In this document: piece after piece, positions 53,882 to 63,300 of the stretch | Position numbering within the stretch: position 1 is the stretch's first letter | Layout: every line of letters starts with the position of its first letter | Assembly: GCF_000423405.1 (NCBI RefSeq) | Contig: NZ_AUHX01000001.1 | Span: forward strand, 372,001 to 436,000 | From: Mesonia mobilis DSM 19841 | Lineage (GTDB): Bacteria; Bacteroidota; Bacteroidia; Flavobacteriales; Flavobacteriaceae | Reading direction: 5' to 3' | DNA: 64,000 bases | Made by a program: the position numbers and the translations under genes | Notes under the pieces: model-generated | Databases searched by the model: none | Told to the model about the DNA's origin: nothing | What the model saw: the letters and a program-made list of their open reading frames with translations, nothing else

Positions 53882-53916
53882 CAATGCAAACGTTTTACAG
53901 ATTAAACTCAAACCCT

Positions 53917-55056
53917 ATGAAATTAGCTGTCGTAACCAATTTTACTCCAAATAAAACTAATGTTAGTGAGTACGGATATCATTTAGCTAAAAATTTTGCT
54001 AAAAATCAAGATGTTTCAGAATTAATTGTTTTTACAGAAAACTCAATTGATCAAACCAACACGAATGATTATAGCAAAATTAATGGGTGTACAGTTAAGA
54101 TAAATGAATGTTTAGATCGTAAAACCACTAAAAATGCATTTAGCATTTTAAAAGCTGTTAAAGAAGAAAAGCCAGACGCTATTCTATTTAATATACATTC
54201 AACCCAACCAAACAGTAATAGTCTAATGAGTGTATTATTACCATTAGTATTAAAACTGAAAGGTATTTCAACTATCGTATTATTACATCAAGTTAAAACT
54301 GAAGGCTTTTTAAATAAAGCTTTTACACGTTTACTTTTACAAGCAGATTTAGTAACGGTAACTTTAGAAGAGCAAGCTCGTTTGCTTAGAGAGAATTTTA
54401 ATGCGCATAATGTTTCTGTAGTTCGTCACGGTTCTTTTAGTACTCCGGTTTTTCCACAGCCTGTAAAAAAAGATGAGCCTAAAAAAGTTTTAGCTTTTGG
54501 TAAATTTGGAACCTACAAGCGTGTAGAGATTTTAATTGAAGCGATTGAGCAAGTAAGAAAACGCACTGAGGAAAAAATTGAACTCATTATCGCAGGAATA
54601 GATGCACCTGAAGCTCAGGGTTATCTGGATAAAGTAAAGAAAAGTTATCATGATGTAGAAGATATTTTCTTTACTGGTTATGTTGAAGAGAATGATGTAA
54701 AGCATGTATTTAAAGAAAGTACAATTGTTGCATTCCCGTATACATCTTTAGAAGGTAATGCCGGTATTCTACACCAAGCAGGAGCTTACGGTAAAGCAAC
54801 TGTTTTACCGCAAACTAAAGATTTTGAGATTATTTCTCAAGAAGAAGGTTATACAGGAGCATTTTTTAATGAACGTAGTATAAGTTCACTCGCAACAGCA
54901 ATTGAAAGCCTTATCGTAAACGATGAATATAGAACAGAAGTTGCAGAAACTAATTATCAAGCAGCTTGTAAAAATACATTGGCATCTGTAACGTCTTCGT
55001 ACATTACATTATTTAAGAATATTATCGATAACAAATATTCTTATGCCTTGGTATAA
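53917..55056 (+). CDS. GT4-family glycosyltransferase
   Basis: The 379-residue protein is a GT-B glycosyltransferase: N-terminal Rossmann strand MKLAVVTNFTPNK, LLHQVKTEGFLNKAF, and the nucleotide-sugar-binding half with VLAFGKFGTYKRVEILIEA at about 185 and YTSLEGNAGILHQAGAYGK at about 280, where the GT4 EXFGXXXXE pattern is partly changed (LEGNAGILHQ). The sugar and acceptor are unknown. The start at 53917 was chosen on promoter copy C; an in-frame ATG at 53884 is only 3 bases after the -7 box. A terminator follows. Confidence 0.85.
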   Translation: MKLAVVTNFTPNKTNVSEYGYHLAKNFAKNQDVSELIVFTENSIDQTNTNDYSKINGCTVKINECLDRKTTKNAFSILKAVKEEKPDAILFNIHSTQPNSNSLMSVLLPLVLKLKGISTIVLLHQVKTEGFLNKAFTRLLLQADLVTVTLEEQARLLRENFNAHNVSVVRHGSFSTPVFPQPVKKDEPKKVLAFGKFGTYKRVEILIEAIEQVRKRTEEKIELIIAGIDAPEAQGYLDKVKKSYHDVEDIFFTGYVEENDVKHVFKESTIVAFPYTSLEGNAGILHQAGAYGKATVLPQTKDFEIISQEEGYTGAFFNERSISSLATAIESLIVNDEYRTEVAETNYQAACKNTLASVTSSYITLFKNIIDNKYSYALV

Positions 55057-55083
55057 GACATATCCCATTAATAAATTTGAATG

Positions 55084-55111
55084 AAAAGAGGACAAACGCC
55101 CTCTTTTTTTT
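55084..55111 (+). terminator. rho-independent terminator of the glycosyltransferase gene
   Basis: AAAGAGG, an 8-base loop, CCTCTTT and a T-run. Confidence 0.8.
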
Positions 55112-55270
55112 ATACCTAAAATTCACTTAATTAATTCTCGTAATTATACTTCACAGAAACTATAAAAGTCATCAAAATTTGACCAAAAAACACTGGTCTA
55201 AAGATAGTTACATTTCATCTACACTTAGTATGTAACTGGCTAAAAAACAAATTGCATTGCATATTTCACC

Positions 55271-55278
55271 TATTTTTG
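55271..55278 (+). promoter_or_regulatory. -7 box (TATTTTTG) of the candidate ncRNA
   Basis: TATTTTTG is an exact TAnnTTTG match, 16 bases after a TTG at 55252-55254. No gene follows before a terminator. Confidence 0.4.
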
Positions 55279-55283
55279 AAATA

Positions 55284-55460
55284 TAGATTAACAATCTAAA
55301 AATTTAAAGTGTTTTTATTGAGATTTTGATAGCCCAACGTATAAATAGTATTTTTCAAGTTGAGTTCTAGATGTGGGTTTTCATAATTGTTAGTTTTTAA
55401 ATGTTAGTAAGTTTACCCCACGTCGAGAGTCGGTTTCACTTTGTGAGCCGGCGCTTTTTT
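55284..55460 (+). ncRNA. candidate structured small RNA (about 177 nt)
   Basis: The transcript would run from a -7 box at 55271 to the terminator at 55429-55460, before the FNT gene's own promoter. GATGTGGG (55370-55377) can pair with CCCACGTC (55417-55424) directly before the terminator stem, giving a closed structured 3' half. No reading frame is evident. I do not recognise a known RNA family. Confidence 0.4.
55429..55460 (+). terminator. strong rho-independent terminator
   Basis: GTCGGTTTCAC, loop TTT, GTGAGCCGGC with a T-run. It lies upstream of the FNT promoter, so it ends a different transcript. Confidence 0.82.
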
Positions 55461-55506
55461 GTTGTTAAAAAAATGCTTATTATTTTTAGTCTTTAACGCT
55501 TCGCCC

Positions 55507-55514
55507 TAAATTTG
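55507..55514 (+). promoter_or_regulatory. -7 box (TAAATTTG) of the FNT gene
   Basis: TAAATTTG matches TAnnTTTG, 17 bases before the ATG and after the terminator at 55429-55460. Confidence 0.5.
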
Positions 55515-55531
55515 AGTATTATATCTCAACG

Positions 55532-56395
55532 ATGACAAAACAAGAAGAACAAACCCAACATCATATCGATTCTGAAATTCACGATTCTGCTAACGATTCA
55601 AAAAAAAGTGCTAGTACAAAAAAATCTCATGGAGAGATTTTAAAAGATCAGATCTGTGAAGGCCAAGAAACTTATAATAAGAAACCAAGCAGTATTATAT
55701 TAAGTTCGATGACCGCTGGTTTAGAAATTGGGTTTAGTTATTTGCTTATTTGTAGCTTATTTTATTTTTTGAAAGACACTTTCGATAATACTACATTATT
55801 CAAACTTATTGCTTTTGTATATCCGGTAGGATTTATTTTAGTGATTTTAGGACAATCTATACTTTTTACAGAGCAAACATCCTTATTAACCTTACCGGTA
55901 TTAAATAGAAAAAGAAGTGTAAAAAGCCTATTCAAAATATGGAGTCACGTTATCCTAGGGAATTTAATCGGTGGAATTTTAATGGCATTAACCCTAATTT
56001 GGATAGGACCTCAGCTAAAATTATTCGATTTAAATACAATTGAAACCATTGCTAAACACGTTACAAAACCCGATACAATTACCATTTTTATAAGTGCAAT
56101 TTTAGCCGGTTGGCTTATGGGACTTTTGTCTTGGTTATTATCTTCTGCGACAGAAACGGTTAGCAGAATTATCATTATTTTTATTATTACTGCAACGATG
56201 TCTTTTACCGGTCTGCATCATAGCATTATTGGTAATGTTGAAGTATTCTCTGGAATGATCACCTCAGAAAGTATTCAGTTTTTAGATTATATAAGATTTC
56301 AGTCTTTTGCGTTATTAGGTAATGCCATTGGCGGTGCATTTTTTGTGGCTTTGCTCAAGTATCGAGCGTTTGTTTACAATGTAGATATTAATTAA
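55532..56395 (+). CDS. formate/nitrite transporter (FNT) family channel
   Basis: The 287-residue protein has a charged N-terminal tail of about 60 residues, then about six helices of the FNT pentameric channel, with GLEIGFSYLLI, LGQSILFTEQTSLLTLPVLNR, LGNLIGGILMA and FTGLHHSIIGNVEVF, in which a central His sits after TGLH as in FNT pores. The Asn/Thr loop positions match the YfdC-like branch rather than the FocA group, so the transported anion is uncertain. It ends in a 4-base convergent overlap with the PAP2 gene. Confidence 0.87.
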   Translation: MTKQEEQTQHHIDSEIHDSANDSKKSASTKKSHGEILKDQICEGQETYNKKPSSIILSSMTAGLEIGFSYLLICSLFYFLKDTFDNTTLFKLIAFVYPVGFILVILGQSILFTEQTSLLTLPVLNRKRSVKSLFKIWSHVILGNLIGGILMALTLIWIGPQLKLFDLNTIETIAKHVTKPDTITIFISAILAGWLMGLLSWLLSSATETVSRIIIIFIITATMSFTGLHHSIIGNVEVFSGMITSESIQFLDYIRFQSFALLGNAIGGAFFVALLKYRAFVYNVDIN

Positions 56396-57246
56396 AAAGT
56401 ACCGATCACTCCTATTCTATTTCCACCGAATTGTAATTGCCAAGAGATTTTATTGTTACGCTCTTTGTAAGCAGGATCATTGCTCATCGTTCGGTCTAAA
56501 TATTTATCGATAGAATCGACTACCACAATCGTTAAAGCTGTACTTAAAGCTACATCGGTTAGCCAGTGGGCTTCTGCCCAAAGTCTTGATACCGGAGAAA
56601 CCATTCCACCGGCGATTAGTGCGCCTTTCACCCATATATTATCAAACTGTTTCGACAAGGCATAAAAGGTGGTAAATGATAAAATTGTATGTCCAGATGG
56701 GAAAGAATGATAACCACCTTCATTACTAAAAGGCCTAAACGTAGCTTTACTTCCAGAATTTGGTCTTGCCCTACCGGTAGCGGTTTTACTAATGGTTTGT
56801 ATAAGTCCGGCAGCACTTGCAGAAGATATCATGAGAATACCGGTTTTTCGTAACTTTTTACTTTTGGTAAATAAACCGGCTAGGTAAATTGCTCCGTTTA
56901 CGCCGTAATTATTTTGAGGAGAACCAAAATACCAACCAAAATCTTTTACTACACCGGGAATATCTTCGTTTTGTCGAGCAAAATAATCGTGTGCATCGTC
57001 ATCAATAATATTTAAACCTGCAGTTCCTACCGCAATACTCGCTGCAATTGCCCAGTCATCTTGATCCCATTTAAACGGACTCGTATACACTTGTTTAAAA
57101 CCACCCCACATTAAACCGGCATCGTATTTAGCTAATTCCCAAGTGGTTATTTTTTCTTCGGAAATAACTTGAGTAGTATCGATTTGAGCAAAAACTGAAT
57201 TTGTAAAGCTTAAAATTATGATCAGACTAGTAAGAATTATTCTCAT
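56392..57246 (-). CDS. exported PAP2-family phosphatase
   Basis: The 284-residue protein has a signal peptide (MRIILTSLIIILSFTNSVFAQ) and all three PAP2 motifs: KTATGRARP (KX6RP), FPSGHT and SRLWAEAHWLTDV (SRX5HX3D). It dephosphorylates lipid or other phosphomonoesters in the periplasm; the substrate is open. The N-terminal part (about 30-125) contains a shorter helix set typical of Bacteroidota PAP2 proteins. The ATG at 57246 was chosen over an in-frame TTG at 57264 because the signal peptide starts there. Confidence 0.9.
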   Translation of the reverse strand: MRIILTSLIIILSFTNSVFAQIDTTQVISEEKITTWELAKYDAGLMWGGFKQVYTSPFKWDQDDWAIAASIAVGTAGLNIIDDDAHDYFARQNEDIPGVVKDFGWYFGSPQNNYGVNGAIYLAGLFTKSKKLRKTGILMISSASAAGLIQTISKTATGRARPNSGSKATFRPFSNEGGYHSFPSGHTILSFTTFYALSKQFDNIWVKGALIAGGMVSPVSRLWAEAHWLTDVALSTALTIVVVDSIDKYLDRTMSNDPAYKERNNKISWQLQFGGNRIGVIGTF

Positions 57247-57324
57247 TGTAAATATTTTATGCAAATAAAAAGTTATTCAGTTTAATTTAAATAAAAATTC
57301 ACTAAAGTTTCACATTTGAAATTT

Positions 57325-57353
57325 TTTGCGTCAAAAAGAAACAATTAGGTTTG
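57325..57353 (+). promoter_or_regulatory. promoter: TTTG, 17 bases, TAGGTTTG
   Basis: TTTG at 57325-57328 and TAGGTTTG at 57346-57353 form a full pair. The start would be near 57359, after the in-frame codon at 57326, favouring the ATG at 57374. Confidence 0.6.
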
Positions 57354-57373
57354 CCGGGAAAAAATTACCCCTT

Positions 57374-58090
57374 ATGAAAAGAAATATAATTACCTCACTC
57401 TTCTTATTTTTCACCATTTACTCGTTTTCACAGGTTGCAATTGGTACTACCAACCCAAGTGAAGGTTCTGCCTTTCAGATCGATAGTGAAACCGGAGCTC
57501 TTGTACCTCCTAGAATGACTGCAACTCAAATGGCAAATATTCAAAATCCATTACAAGGAGCAATGGTTTTTAATACAACTTCACAACATTTATTTACCTA
57601 TAATGGTTTAGAATGGCACGAAATGGTAAGATCTTTACCAACCATATTAATGAATAGAGATGGTGGGACTAATTTTACACTATCGGAAGATACTTACTAT
57701 CAATTTCCATTAGGATCATCTCACGTAAATTATATTGATTCTGATTATTATACTGTAGTTAGTGCTGGTAAAATTGAGATATTACAAGATGGCATCTATA
57801 ATATTTCATGCGGATTATCAACGAATAATCTTCCTGTAGGAAATAGAAAATATGTTATAGGAATTTACCGCAACGGAACTTTAATAGGATATCCTAACCG
57901 TGGTGAAATTAGCATTTTAAATGACGATCCTTCTGGTAACTACTGGGGTTCATCGGGAGTATTAACTTACCAATTTAATGCTAATGATATTGTAGATATT
58001 CGTTATGTAATAAATAAAGATTCAGGTGTTTCTGGTACTCAATCTGCTCCAGTTAGAATACTAAATTTAGCTATTACGAAAGTAAACTAG
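57374..58090 (+). CDS. secreted protein with an adhesin/tail-fibre-like N-terminal repeat and a beta C-terminal domain
   Basis: The 238-residue product has a signal peptide (MKRNIITSLFLFFTIYSFSQ) and then VAIGTTNPSEGSAFQI and GALVPPRMTATQMANIQNPL, the segment found at the start of many Bacteroidota surface proteins with a tail-fibre-like shaft. The last 130 residues form a beta-rich domain (DGIYNISCGLST, YVIGIYRNGTLIG, GSSGVLTYQFNANDIVDIRY) similar to C1q/TNF-like jelly rolls. Binding or adhesion is likely; no enzyme residues are seen. It is a single gene that overlaps the tamL stop by 4 bases on opposite strands. Confidence 0.75.
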   Translation: MKRNIITSLFLFFTIYSFSQVAIGTTNPSEGSAFQIDSETGALVPPRMTATQMANIQNPLQGAMVFNTTSQHLFTYNGLEWHEMVRSLPTILMNRDGGTNFTLSEDTYYQFPLGSSHVNYIDSDYYTVVSAGKIEILQDGIYNISCGLSTNNLPVGNRKYVIGIYRNGTLIGYPNRGEISILNDDPSGNYWGSSGVLTYQFNANDIVDIRYVINKDSGVSGTQSAPVRILNLAITKVN

Positions 58091-60399
58091 AAAGGATACC
58101 CAATTGCAAAATTTAAGACCGGTGAATCATATTCAAATTCGAATGATTTAGCCGGTCTTTTTAATGGCGATGCTAAATCGAAACGTATTACAAAACCTTG
58201 AATATCTACCCTCACTCCTACTCCGCTACCAATACCTAATTCATTGGTGAAAGAAGAACTAAACTTTCCTCCCGGTAAGGCATCATTTTCTCTTAACAGC
58301 CAAACATTTCCGGCATCGGTAAAAATGGCTCCATTCACATAATTAAATAACGGAAACCTATATTCTAGATTCGCTTCTAAACGAATATCTCCTGCTCTAT
58401 CAAAATAAGCATTGTAACTAGATTCATCGGTGGGTTGATAGCTTCCCGGTCCTAAACCTCTAATTCTAAAAGCACGAACACTATACGGTCCGCCGGCAAA
58501 GTATTGTTTTACAAAGGGTAAAGATTCAGAATTGCCGTAAGAATAACCTAAACCACCAAACAGTCGAGCAATAAGCACTTGCCCATCATCATTCAACTTA
58601 TAATGATAGCGAATATCAATATCGCCTTTAGCATATTGTGCGTATTGTAAGCCTAAAAATTCATTGATAGCATTACCATCTTCATCGGTAGCAGATTGAT
58701 CAAAAAGACTTAAGGTATTTCCTGCGATATCAAAATTGAAGTTGAAGTATAAAGCGCCGGTTCGATAATTATCTACCAATTCATTATACGTAAAACCATA
58801 CGTTAAACCGGCAATAAATTGTTGCTCAAAACTTCTTCTTAAAAATTGATTTTGATTGAGAATCTCATTGAATTCTTCGGTCACATTTCCTAATCTTACG
58901 TAATTGATATTAATAGGGTTGAGTTGATGAGTAACATATCGATTTGCCTTCCAAATGTAACCAAATGAGGTTTGGTAAGAGTTTAAACTGTAAAGCTGAC
59001 TTCTATTTAAATAATCGATCCCTAATTTTACTTCGGTCTGCGGAATGCTATACTTAAAGCGTTTATTTACATCGACAATAGGAAATAACAATCTTGGGAA
59101 ACGTACCGAGGTTTCTAAACCCAACTGTAAACTACTTAAACCCGATTGTTCGCCTGAAGAAAATTGTTTTTCGTAAGCTACACTCCCTCTAATATTTAAT
59201 TGTTCTCCGCCTTTAAACCAATTTCTGTTGGTATAAGTTAAACCTAAACCGGGACCGGCAAAGTTGTTTGATTTAGTGACGCCTTGTAATTCTGCTCGTA
59301 ACGAACGCTTCTGCAAAGGTGAAAGTTCGATAATGGCGTCTAAATGCCTAAATCCATTTTCATCGACGACAGTGTCATTTTCTTTGTAATGAATATTTAC
59401 AAATTTATAAGTACCTATCGACGATAACCTTCTACTGGTATATTTGGAAAGAATAGGGTTGTAACGCTGCCCAGGCTTCAAAAGGATATAAGGTGATAAT
59501 CGTTTTGGTTTAAAAAACTCTTTAGCTTGTATAAAATCTAAACTATCTAAGCTTACAGTATCTTTCTCTTGGTCTCTAGTTTCTATAGATTCGTTGGGAT
59601 AAACATCTACATCATCTATAATATAAGGTACTTTAGATTTATCGGGTACATTATCTTTCAGTCTTAAAAATAAATCGAATTTTTTATTATCGTAAGTATT
59701 AGTATCGGCTTCAAAAATTAGAAAATTACCATTAAAATTATAATAACCTTCTTGCTTCAAAAATTCGTCGATACGTTCTCTTTCTGATTTAAAATCTGCC
59801 AGATCGAAACGCATTCCTTTTTTGATGACAGAATTTTCATCAACAACCGCTTTTTCAAGCTTTTTAACCAATTCTAAACTGTCTGTACTTGGTAAACTAT
59901 CTTTCTCTAACTGATAGGTTTCTAAAACATAGGGTTTCTTAAGCGTAACTTCATAATTTACTTTTGCCGTATGCGAAGAAGAATCGATGGTAGAATTAGA
60001 TTCTATTAAACTATAGAAAAAACCACGATTTTCTAATCGGTTATAAATTAATTCTTCAGTTTCAGAAACTTCTACAGCAGAAAAATATACCGGCTCCTCT
60101 CCTATTTTTTTGTTGAAAAATTTATTGATGATCCCCGGATTTTCACGTTGCGCTTTATAATGAAAATACAAGCCGGGATACATTCCTAAAAAACGAGAAT
60201 TGGGTTGAGGGTAAAGCACACCTTCTGTTTCGGTTTTAACTTCTTTGTAATTTTTATCTAAAACCGTATCGATAAATTTTAAATTTGCTCCACGATACAA
60301 AAATTCATCTTCGGGTATGTATTTTTCAACACTACAAGAATATACTGCTAATGCAACTAACAGTATCCCGATTTGATATGTTTTAAAAGGTAATTTCAT
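58087..60399 (-). CDS. tamL: TamL: BamA/TamA-family outer-membrane lipoprotein
   Basis: The 770-residue protein has a lipoprotein signal with VYSC at about residue 22, then POTRA-like periplasmic domains (about 40-350) and a 16-strand C-terminal barrel with VRAFRIRGLGPGSYQ, the VRGF-type loop, and ends GYPF, an outer-membrane signal. In Bacteroidota this lipidated TamA variant, TamL, pairs with TamB, whose gene precedes it here by one base on the same strand. Together they should help insert outer-membrane proteins or move lipids. Confidence 0.92.
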   Translation of the reverse strand: MKLPFKTYQIGILLVALAVYSCSVEKYIPEDEFLYRGANLKFIDTVLDKNYKEVKTETEGVLYPQPNSRFLGMYPGLYFHYKAQRENPGIINKFFNKKIGEEPVYFSAVEVSETEELIYNRLENRGFFYSLIESNSTIDSSSHTAKVNYEVTLKKPYVLETYQLEKDSLPSTDSLELVKKLEKAVVDENSVIKKGMRFDLADFKSERERIDEFLKQEGYYNFNGNFLIFEADTNTYDNKKFDLFLRLKDNVPDKSKVPYIIDDVDVYPNESIETRDQEKDTVSLDSLDFIQAKEFFKPKRLSPYILLKPGQRYNPILSKYTSRRLSSIGTYKFVNIHYKENDTVVDENGFRHLDAIIELSPLQKRSLRAELQGVTKSNNFAGPGLGLTYTNRNWFKGGEQLNIRGSVAYEKQFSSGEQSGLSSLQLGLETSVRFPRLLFPIVDVNKRFKYSIPQTEVKLGIDYLNRSQLYSLNSYQTSFGYIWKANRYVTHQLNPININYVRLGNVTEEFNEILNQNQFLRRSFEQQFIAGLTYGFTYNELVDNYRTGALYFNFNFDIAGNTLSLFDQSATDEDGNAINEFLGLQYAQYAKGDIDIRYHYKLNDDGQVLIARLFGGLGYSYGNSESLPFVKQYFAGGPYSVRAFRIRGLGPGSYQPTDESSYNAYFDRAGDIRLEANLEYRFPLFNYVNGAIFTDAGNVWLLRENDALPGGKFSSSFTNELGIGSGVGVRVDIQGFVIRFDLASPLKRPAKSFEFEYDSPVLNFAIGYPF

Positions 60400-63300
60400 T
60401 TAATTTTCTTCTTCTTCAACAGCTTCTTTGTTTGCTGAATTTTTAGCTTCTCGCTCTTTTTTCTCCTGTTCTCGTTTTTCTTGTTCTTGCTCTTGTGCTA
60501 ATTCTTCCGCAGTTTTTTTAAATAGCTCATTAAATTTGTTGAATTCTCGCGTAAAAATTAAAGCTACTCCGTTAACAAACACTTGACCGTCGATAATATT
60601 TTCGTACTGACTTTTTCTAAATCCGCGTAAACGCCAACGGCCGTCTTCGGTTAATAAATATTCGATACTCACATTACCAATTACAGGATTGGCTTCACCG
60701 GGACGATTTTCTCCTTGCACACCAATTTCACTTCCTGCTTGCACCACTAATCGATCATTCATCAATTTTTTGCGCGCACTCACATTTAAATCGGTACGAT
60801 CTTGCGGCGCATTTCCTTGATAATCGGTATAACTATTTAAGCCAAAACTCAGCTCGATACCCGTATTACCGGTTAAACGATCTGAAAATACATTTAATTG
60901 ATCTGAAAGTGCCTGGTTTAAATTATCTCTAGCTACTGTTGCCGCACCACCTTGGCTACCATCGGCGCCTTGCTCTGGGTAAAAACGATTTAATACGAGT
61001 AAAGAAAATACTTGTTTATTAAGTTGACCTTCTTGCTGATTAAGTTGTCGAACGCGACCGTAAACCGTACCACCAATAGCTCCTTGTTCATTTTCAGGCA
61101 TATCTAAACCAAAATTTAGCTGCGGTTGCATAAGTTCTCCATCTACATTTAAATACACTAAAAATGGAAGTTTTTGTCGGTAGCGATCTTGAATGTTACT
61201 TGCAGAGCCTGCTGTTTGACTTGCCATTAACGAGGAAGCTGAAGTTTCTACTTTATAAATCGCTCGCACATCTAAATCTGCATTCATCGGGTCGCCGCTC
61301 CAAGTAATCGTGCTTCCTTTAGCAATATTAAATTTACGCTTCACTAAATTGTAAAGATTCATCTCGTAATGACCGTCGTTTACCTGATATCTTCCCGTAA
61401 GTGACGTTCTGCCATTACGCTCAATATTAAATTTTAAATCACCTTGCCCGACAAGTTTTAAATTATCACCTGTTCTTTCATTTAAAATCACATTAACGGT
61501 TGCTCCCGGTTCAATTTTTAAATTAGAAGCTAGCTCTAATCCGGTTAAAATAGCAGAAGTATCATCGGCATCATTACGCGTTAAAATAGCATCGGGATTT
61601 TCTTTATTTACAAAAACCACAACTCCGTCACGCTCGGTCATTCCAACCTGAGATGGTGGTACAATATAGGTTACATTTGTTTTTTCGTTAATGGTAACGT
61701 CAACATCCAATTCAGGGAAACTAAGTTTACCACCAAGTTTAGCATCGATATCAAAAATAGCTTTCCCATAGTATAGATCGTTATCTTCTTCTGTTGAATT
61801 TAACGCCTGAAAATCGTTCGCATTAATACTTAAATCAAATGCAGGATCGATCATACTTTCTTGGGTTGAAACATTTCCTTTAACAACAAACTCATTGTTA
61901 TTGGCATCTAAAATTAAAAAACGAGAGAAATTAATTCCGTCGTTATTCACTTTAATGGTTTCATCTGAAATTGAAAATTCTGAATTTAATTTGCTTACTA
62001 CAAATTGAGTATTGTTGAATTTAAATTCACCGGAATACTCAGGATTTAAAGTTGTTCCGGTAATGTTTACATTTCCGCTTAAATTTCCTTTAGCTTCTTC
62101 TAATTCTTCAGGAACAAATTGCTGAATAAGCGGTAAACCTAATTTCTGTAAGTTTAACTTTAAATCTAAATTGGCAGCAGTTGGGTTAGCTTTATAATCT
62201 CCATTTAACGTTAGATCTACTTCTTCTCCTTGTAAACCTAACTGAAAATCATAATTGCTGCCACCTTTCGATTTCGCATCGATCGCTAATTCACCTAATG
62301 GAATTTGAGTGACTTTAAAATCTTGAATATCTAGATCTGCGATCATCCCAAGATCTTCGAACGGATTAACTAGAATCAAATTACCTTGAACTATTCCTGA
62401 AGATAAATATTCATCGGGATTAAAATAACCTAGCAAAGTAGAGAGTTTAAAATTCTGAATTTCTGCACCGAAATGTTCTGCTTCAATATTAAAATTATTA
62501 TTGAAATCTATCTGCTGATTATTTCTGCTGAAATTAAAATTATTGAATACGATAGTCTTATCTTCAAAAATCACCGAATTATCTTGCGGAGTTTGCCATT
62601 CATTTTTATTAAGAATTAGATTCTCCGGATTTATAGAAAACTGAATTTTACCATCGTTACTCGTCATCATACTCGAAATATGATATAGTTCTTGGTTGCC
62701 TTTATCTGAGTTAAAATCTAATCGAAGTGTATCTCTGGTAAGATGACCTTTAAAAAAAGTTTTTTCGATTGATAAAGGTCCAGCATCGATCCCGGAAAAA
62801 CCGAAAGTAAAATCGGCTTTTTTAGCGGTTGAATTGAGTTTTAACTGTAAACTATCTAATGTATTTTCTTTATATTTTACGTAGGGTAAATTAAAATCTG
62901 CCACTAACTCTTCTTTCTCTTCACTAAAGCCCATTTTTATATGAATGCTATCCATTTCTTCAATCCCGTCGATAAAAACTTCAGAAATTATTGGGCGCTG
63001 AGAAATACTGGTTTCTACATATAAACGAACAGGTTTTTGCAAGCTATCGCGAGGTTCCGGCTCTTTAAAATAATGCGCAGCATGGCGTTGTAAAGCTTTT
63101 AAAAATTGGGTTGGATTGCTATTAGAAAATAATTTAGCATTTAAAAATCCTCCATTTACCGTAACTGCCGTACTATCTTGTGCGATTCTCGTATGTATAT
63201 CTAAATCGCCAATGTAATAAGGATTGTTGTCGTAAACCGCAATGGCTTCATCTACTTTTGCATCGACCATAAAAGCATCTTTCTCGCCTTTATAAGTTCC

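Larger units (their letters stand above)
55057..55531. other. 475-base non-coding stretch
   Basis: No frame here is credible as a gene. It holds the glycosyltransferase terminator, a weak box resembling the LytTR-like element (CATTTCATCTA, 55211-55221), a candidate structured RNA with its own -7 box and terminator, and the promoter of the FNT gene. Confidence 0.6.

Noticed and set aside
53884-53916. ATG 53884 as start of the glycosyltransferase
   Set aside because: It lies 3 bases after a -7 box and adds residues before the first Rossmann strand; 53917 fits better.
55211-55241. CATTTCATCTA followed by CACTTA as a fifth copy of the LytTR-like element
   Set aside because: Only 8 of 11 bases match and the clear -7 box is 60 bases away, not 41; kept only as a weak note.
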